DNA of 64,000 nt from Pycnopodia helianthoides (lineage: Eukaryota; Echinodermata; Asteroidea; Forcipulatida; Asteriidae). Positions 57,408-64,000 of the stretch are shown here, piece after piece. How positions within the stretch are numbered: position 1 is the first letter of the stretch; every line of letters begins with the position of its first letter. The position numbers and the translations under genes are program-made. The notes beneath the pieces are model-generated. The model was not told where the DNA came from and did no database searches. It saw only the letters and a program-made list of their open reading frames with translations. The stretch spans positions 6,134,001 through 6,198,000 of the forward strand of contig CM063261.1 of NCBI GenBank assembly GCA_032158295.1, given 5' to 3'.

Positions 57408-58902
57408 ATACTGTAAGACGGTTGCACATTTTGCTTCTTTCTTTTGCCCAGCAACGAATAATTCTACTCTACCAGTACACTCTGGCTTCAAAAGGAAGTA
57501 TTTGGGCAAACACCGTGGTCTATTAATATGTGATAGGCCTATACTCCTCAGAATATTAGACGAGACTCATGTCAGGATTGTGCAAGCAAGTGAATGAATA
57601 TTCGCAAAGTTCGGGCGTTAAATACAGAAGTGCCTTCCGCTCAGTTAATGCAATAGCCTGAAGGAAAGTCGAACATGTCTACCTTGCATAAGTTGCCTCA
57701 GTGTGTAAAGAATCCAACCAAAATGGGTTAGCATTACAGAGATGAGGTCAGTGTATCTTTGGCCTGACAACGTTACAAACAAAATCATTTGAACTAATGA
57801 AGCCGTCTCCATGGCATCGCTTTCAACTTATCATAGCCAGACTTAAATTGATTCTTGTTGTTGACACGCTTCTAAATAAATGGCCGCCTCCACACTGACT
57901 GCGGGTGTTTTCTCTTGTTGATCTTCCAAGGATCCTCTGCCTTTCGGTCACACACTTTAGAGGTGATGGTAATAGTAATGACTGAGTAATAACGTGCTTC
58001 AAATATCAATCAACTATATCATGCCAGAAATGTGATATAGTTTTTTGACACTTCAAACATGTCTTTTGAAAGACTAAAATAAATTGGAAACAATTCAGCG
58101 AACTAACCCTACATGCGAATTCTAGTTCTTCTTCTATTATTGTTAGAATGAGTCTTCATTGTATTAACCACTATCTCCTTTAAGTTGCATGGAAGTTAAA
58201 TGTCTGTATCAAAGAGAGGAGAACTTTCATTGATTCACTCTCCAGCACAATTAGTTTACACTTCAGTCATAGCCAAAGTACAAGGCTACTATTTACATTG
58301 TTAATGCGTCAGTTAAACATTAAAAACTAAAACATAGTTTTAAAACATAAAACATGTTGGGAATTCAGAAGCAACTTCACTGTAATTGATATGTAGGTGT
58401 CCTTGACGCAGGCAGCGAGTTTGGACTAGAGTTGCCCGGGGAGTTGCTTAATCTGGACGCCATGCACTCACCGATCTAAGTCAGAAATAGACGACTGATT
58501 GATTGTACATAGTGACAGGAATCTGTGCGTTTTACATCGAATTATATCCATACCTTAAACTCTAGAAATGTTATTCTAACGAAAGAACGATTGTTTGTCC
58601 TGCAAATTGATTTGAAAAGTTTATTTATTGACAGCTAAGAGTCTCAGTCTAAGGCTCTGTATTTCAAGTGAGAATATGAAAGTCAATTTTACTTTGAGCC
58701 TGTCTGTATCCGCTATTGTGCAACGCATCTCCAAGGATGATTTGAAAAGCTAACAAATTAATTAAATGTTGCATTTACCTCTACCAACACAGACTTGAAG
58801 GCTTTATACAGTCACCATTAAAAAGTCAATGTACACAAATTAACTTAAGGTAGACCAATAATTGGAAGACAAGATTTCAGCTTGGTACCATTATAATTCA
58901 AC
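57408..58902. other. Intergenic stretch, nothing supported
   Basis: AT-rich single-copy-looking DNA without recognised elements. Confidence 0.4.
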
Positions 58903-59402
58903 TTAAAGGTACACGTTGCCTTGCATCGGGCGAGTTGGTCTATAAAAAGCGTTTGTAATCGTTTGTTATAAAATGCATATGGTTAGAAAGATGTTTTAAA
59001 AGTAGACTACAATGATCCACACAAATATGCCTCGAAATTGCGTGGTTGTCCTTTAACTTTGCGAACTACCACGGTCGACCATGTTAGTTCATAATGTAAA
59101 AGGAAAACCACGCAATTTCGAGGCATATTTGTGTGGATTATACAAGGATCCACATAAATGCCTCGACATTGCGTGGTTTTCCTTTTACATCGTGAATTAA
59201 CACGTTTGGCCATTTTGTGGAATTGGCCGACCGTGTTAATTCGCAAAGTTAAAGGAAAACCACGCAATTTCGAGGCACATTTATGTGGATCATTGTAGTC
59301 TACTTTTAAAACATCTTTCTAACCATATGCATTTTATAACAAACGGTTACAAACGCTTTTTATAAACCAACTCGCCCGATCCAAAGAAACGTGTAGCTTT
59401 AA
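58903..59402. mobile_element. TTAA palindromic element with two nested hairpins
   Basis: The outer ends AGGTACACGTTGCCTTGCAT and the mirrored ATCCAAAGAAACGTGTAGCT carry TTAA (58903-58906, 59399-59402). Unlike the 43.6-kb copy, the centre holds two hairpins in series, about 59030-59135 and 59160-59275. They are joined by GTGGATTATACAAGGATCCA. The second hairpin is almost identical to the hairpin of the 43.6-kb copy, while the first differs. The 86-codon minus frame across them is a shadow. Confidence 0.9.
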
Positions 59403-62127
59403 TATTATATTTATTTCGTACTCAAATCAAAATATAGTATCGGTTGTAAACAATAACAATTGCAAATACAAAAGGGTGGTGAATACATAGATATTTCTAA
59501 ATGAACGAAAAAAAATAAAATAACGACGGAGCGAAAGTTTCCGTTCTAAACTGGGCCATGACAAACAGAAGCAACTAGACCTAGAATTATGAAGGCTAGC
59601 TGTTCAAACAAGCAGAATATACAAAGACACAGACAAAACAAAGGAGAGGGGTATAAACTAGTCAGTAAGAAAACTTTACATACATGTACAACTAATGCAA
59701 AGAAAACGTATGGCAAGAAAAAGTAAAAAGCTGAAATGGATCTGGGAAACTCTTAATAAACATATTTGATAATGTTCCTCCACATTGGAGGGCGGGGGGG
59801 GGGGTGCGGTCTCACTATGAATTTGTTTTTCTTCAGTCGGTGAAGAATTCGTGGGATGAACGCGCCATGTTCCAGTATTAACTTTTAAATGAGAAAGTTA
59901 GCCCTATAGATATGCAATGTGGTTTCATTGTATCGGTTGCATTGAGTAAAGAAAATATATTTAAAATGGGTTGCAGTATTCCTCGACACATTTTTTTTTT
60001 TTTTAAATCAGAATAGCAACCAATTTTAGTTTCCTGTCTTTAGTTTCCTGCTCCAGAGTTCCAAAGGTGCTGGAATACTCGTAGGACACCATAGTACTCT
60101 GACGCCAACTCCAATTGTTTGTGTCTACGTTCCAAATCCTTGGTAGGCCTACTGATCAACGCCCATGACTCAGAAATCACAATGTCTGCCCAATTGCTTC
60201 GTCTTTGGTCTTTCAAAATGCACTTTCAAAACTGTGCAATGTTTGTCTGGTGCAAACTGATTTTACAATGGTGTGTTTTTTATAGCACCCAACATAGTTA
60301 TTGATTACTTTGAATTAGAAATCAAACGAATTGCTTATTGTAAGTGTGTGGGATCTGATTCAATCGATTGAGGTCTATTATACAGAAGGTACATGTTTCA
60401 CAAAGTACTTTCCATAATTCGTTCAAAGTAGAACACTACAATGTATACGCAATTAATGAAGTAACACATTTTGTAGTTCTACAATCTAGAGTAGCAGTTA
60501 CCACACGTTCTATGGCTTAAAACCAAATTTGGTTGCAATGTATTTGAACCAATATCGATGCAGGATATTCACTCGTTAAAAAAACACAATGGATTTTTGT
60601 GTCGCTTCCATGCATTTGTCAACAAGTTGGGGTTTTCTTTTTAAAGATCACATTACGAAAATAAACCTCAAGCAAAATTTTTATTTTTGTTGTAGTCTTA
60701 CAAGGTTATTTATTCAAACCATGGTTTAATCTAATGTTCACAAAAATCAATATTGGTTTATTGGTGCACCTCGCAGGCTGGGTTCAGGGAGTTTGTAATT
60801 ACGTTGTTTTACTCTTTGGGCTATATACGAGCTAGTTAACGACGAGATGTGGTTACAAAGTTGGTTCGTCAGACATGGCTAAATCAAAGCTTTGTCCCTC
60901 ATAAATTCCATAGGACCTGAAACGAATCTGTATTCCAAGGTTTGAAGATTAATATTTTATGGGACTGTGGAAACATGGTCCAATCATACCCTTAGCTTGC
61001 TCACTTAGACCCGCTTCAAACGCCATGCTCCTGAAGTATCGAATCGATAACAATACAAATATATATATGTATATGATTAGATTATGGGACTCAGGTGGTT
61101 CGGGTAGCCTAGTTCCTGAAAACTAGCCCAATTTTGCTCACAAACGTAGAGCCTTCTTAAAAGATGGACGCTCACTTGTTTGGAATGTTGTTTTCGCTCG
61201 TATGAATGTGTTTTTGTTTGGGATGGAAACAGCTCAATTACAATTGGGACAAATACTTGAGGATTGTGTGTCGCCGGATATTTTGAGTGGTTTTTTTTTT
61301 ATTTCAAAAGGCTGTGAGATTTGTAAATATTTTAAAAGTGTTTTCAACATTTAGCATCTAACAATAGACCACGAAACTAACGGGAAGCATCCAGGATTTT
61401 GAAGCATAAACATTTTAAAGAATTAAAGTCACTATAGGTGACTCTTGATAATCCTGTTTGAAGGCGTTGACACTTGAGGGTGTCTTGACACCCAGTAGAT
61501 TGTCTGGATGTGACAATGGTCATGTTTATGTTAATGAGTATGAGCAGAGTGGAAGTATGGGAAGAATAAATGTAGAAACCATAGATAACCCTGACTAGAG
61601 AGAGACTGTTGATTTGTGAACATTTTAATATAGTGATAACGAAAACTTCGTGCAATGGCTCTATCTCTAGGATATGGTGTACAATGCGCAAATTGTCTTT
61701 AACTCATTAGGCTCTGTGCATGTTCTAATCGCATTGGTTACAAATACGCTGGGTTGTTTGTGTGGTAAGGAGTTAATTGATATAAACATGTCTGCATCGT
61801 CATCTTCAAATAACGGTTAGAGCCCGGGGATAGGTATGGAGTCGAGATGGGAATATCGATTGTTTCCTGGGTACACTTCTCAATCAATATATTCGTATGC
61901 GTGGCTGGTCAATTTGTTCTCAATCAACAACATACAAATATAATATTAATTACTTATTTTGCTGTGCTGAAAAGAAGCGGCAGAACACACTTGATTGTAA
62001 GTTACTTACAAATTAAAGCATTTTAATTGTTTTTGTAAAATAAAAAATTTCGGTAAGATGAAAGTTAAGTGAAAATAATAAGACCTATGACAAATTAAAT
62101 ATTATGAAAACGACTCTCGATAGAATG
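59403..62127. other. Intergenic stretch, nothing supported
   Basis: Contains a G run at 59797-59810 and a T run near 59991. A 104-codon minus frame (61377-61691) has no exon signals or homology. Confidence 0.4.
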
Positions 62128-63106
62128 GGCACGATGACGATAGAGATGACTAATGGTTGATGGCAATGATAATGAGGATAATAATAGTACTTGTTGATAG
62201 CAATGACAGTCACAACTAGCAATGGTTGCTGACAATGACACTGAGACTAACAATGGACGGTTGATGGCAATGCCACTTAAATAACGATGGATGGTTATTG
62301 GCTATGACACTGAAATAACTATTGATAGTTGCATGATGGCGATGACACTGAGACTAACAATGGATAGTTGACGGCGATGACACTGAGACTAACAATGGAT
62401 GGTTGACAGCGATGACACTGAAATAACATTGGATGGTTGACGGCGATGACACTGAGACTAACAATGGATGGTTGACGGCGATGACACTGAGACTAACAAT
62501 GGATGGTTGACAGCAATGACACTGAGACTAACAATGGGTGGTTGACAGCGATGACACTGAAATAACAATGGATGGTTGACGCGATGACACTGAAATAACT
62601 ATTGATAGTTGATGGCGATGACACTGAGACTAACAATAGATAGTTGATGGAGATGACACTGAGACTAACAATGGATGGTTGACGGCGATGACACTGAGAC
62701 TAACAATGGATGGTTGACAGCGATGACACTGAAATAACATTGGATGGTTGACGGCGATGACACTGAGACTAACAATGGATGGTTGACGGCGATGACACTG
62801 AAATAACATTGGATGGTTGACGGCGATGACACTGAGACTAACAATGGATGGTTGACGGCGATGACACTGAGACTAACAATGGATGGTTGACGGCAATGAC
62901 ACTGAGACTAACAATGGGTGGTTGACAGCGATGACACTGAAAGAACATTGGATGGTTGACGGCGATGACACTGAAATAACATTGGATGGTTGACGGCGAT
63001 GACACTGAGACTAACAATGGGTGGTTGACAGCGATGACACTGAAATAACATTGGATGGTTGACGGCGATGACACTGAGACTAACAATGATTAGTTGATGG
63101 CGATGA
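62128..63106. repeat. Minisatellite, alternating 35- and 34-bp units, about 28 copies
   Basis: Unit A is GGATGGTTGACGGCGATGAC plus ACTGAGACTAACAAT. Unit B replaces GAGACTAACAATG by GAAATAACATTG and is one base shorter. A and B often alternate, making a 69-bp dimer (23 codons), which explains the repeating VIAVNHPLLVSVSSPSTIQ frames on minus. Confidence 0.95.
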
Positions 63107-63597
63107 CATGACAGTTCATGATTCCCAAGTCCCATACAGATGAAATAGTGAGTAGTTCCATATAATGTTGATTTGCCCTCCAGTGAAAACACATAAAGGG
63201 ATCGTTTGGTCGAATTTTTTTGTTCCCCTCCTTGACTGTCATTTTAAGATTGAAATGCATTGGAATTGAAACAACATCTCTCTTTTCTTTTTTTAAGAAA
63301 ATTGATGTAGCAGTATGCACAAGTATACTTAAAGAATGGAATGACAATCCACATTCAACTTTATAGGCATATCTTTATACATTTAGAATGTATGCGGTAG
63401 TTACTAGCAATCATTGCCGCACGGCAAAGCCAATGCACAACATATGAGGGGCCATTCGATTTTAAAACGCGTTAGATATTGAGTCATATCCCGTAATGGG
63501 AAGTATGGGCAATTTCCCGTTTTTATATTAGTCTAAGACTTTATTTTGTTTTTTTTGAGTAAATTTTTATTTCGTGTTTATGAAGTGTACCGATGAT
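63107..63597. other. Likely 3' flank of the minus-strand exon; nothing else seen
   Basis: Non-repetitive AT-rich DNA. AATAAA read on minus lies at 63571-63566. Confidence 0.35.
63566..63571 (-). promoter_or_regulatory. Polyadenylation signal AATAAA
   Basis: Minus-strand AATAAA about 27 bases beyond the stop of the candidate exon 63598-63863; a second AATAAA-like site follows further left, near 63542. Confidence 0.4.
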
Positions 63598-63863
63598 TTA
63601 TTTTCTCTTGAAATTTCGTTCTGCTTTCCAGCACATCTGGCTAAGTTCTAAAAACGTCCGTTTGATGACAGCAGCCGATACTGTCTGGTACTCAAGTTCA
63701 AAACAAGTGTTGGGTACCAGCGAATCCCTCCGAATTTGGGTTGTATGTTGCAGCATGGTCCGTGGTTGCAGCTGTTGTGATCTGTACCAAGCACTCAACA
63801 CTCTAACATTCTGCAGTTCATGTGCATTTTGCATGGAATCAATCTTATGTACGTGTACACAAA
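63598..63863 (-). CDS. Candidate terminal coding exon, unknown protein
   Basis: On the minus strand, TACTTAATATTTTGCAG (AG at 63865-63864) is a good acceptor. After two bases of a split codon, 87 codons stay open to TAA 63600-63598, and AATAAA follows within 30 bases. The peptide is hydrophilic and basic at the end (NAHELQNVRVLSAWYRSQQL ... CWKAERNFKRK), with no signal or membrane segment. Codon use looks more coding-like than neighbouring frames, but the plus strand is also open here (63593-63877). I do not recognise the family. The rest of the gene would lie beyond the right edge. Confidence 0.42.
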
Positions 63864-64000
63864 CTGCAAAATATTAAGTACAAGTACAAAGTTAATATCC
63901 TGCATAAACAATTATGTAGGCCTATTTTAGAGTCTGTGTTTTGCACATTTGTTTCAGTTTATTTGTGACAAACAATTGGATTTCAGGGATAAAATACACA

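Noticed and set aside
61377..61691. 104-codon minus frame
   Set aside because: AT-rich composition typical of chance frames; no splice signals.

Overview
This is animal nuclear DNA. It is AT-rich and dense in short interspersed elements and minisatellites. There is no bacterial gene organisation, and no intact protein-coding gene can be called with confidence. Two SINEs with tRNA-like heads, a family of TTAA-flanked palindromic elements (termini AGGTACACGTTGCC) and a GGGCCCA-ended miniature element look to me like repeats common in echinoderm genomes, especially sea stars. The assignment to Echinodermata, probably Asteroidea, rests on recalled repeat types and has not been checked against a database.

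Layout. 0-9 kb: a 30-bp minisatellite, a roughly 21-bp TAACCC-containing array, then three inverted-repeat elements (5.9, 6.4-7.0 and 7.2-7.9 kb). The middle one keeps perfect 33-bp terminal inverted repeats and an 8-bp target duplication. 9-20 kb: a tRNA-derived SINE, a 39-bp array open on both strands, a hAT-type miniature element, a fold-back element, a 19-bp array, a CRE/CCAAT palindrome and a 31-bp array built on GTCCGTCGGAC, with a SINE lodged beside it. 20-33 kb: a degenerate CGTACG array, 38-bp and 70-bp arrays, then a 2.6-kb array of 47/48-bp units. 34-45 kb: TTAA elements, a 32-bp array whose leader was duplicated, three arrays sharing the core AACAGAC..ATTGGCA, and further TTAA elements. 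45-49 kb: a decayed 3.3-kb element with long inverted arms and a broken minus-strand gene ending in a Cys-rich CXC motif. 49-64 kb: a GTGTGGTTTGCTGTGG array, small inverted-repeat elements, a reverse-transcriptase relic, one convincing first coding exon with an X-box and CRE upstream (56.5-56.7 kb, minus), a double-hairpin TTAA element, a 34/35-bp array and one candidate terminal exon (63.6 kb, minus).

Tandem arrays cover roughly a fifth of the window and produce most of its long open frames. Those frames are by-products of repeat periodicity, not genes. The likely host-gene signals are the 56.47-56.58 kb exon and, less surely, the exons near 63.6, 40.4, 57.2 and 2.7 kb. The most interesting structural signals are the shared-core array families, the TTAA elements that all begin AGG, and the long-arm CXC element.
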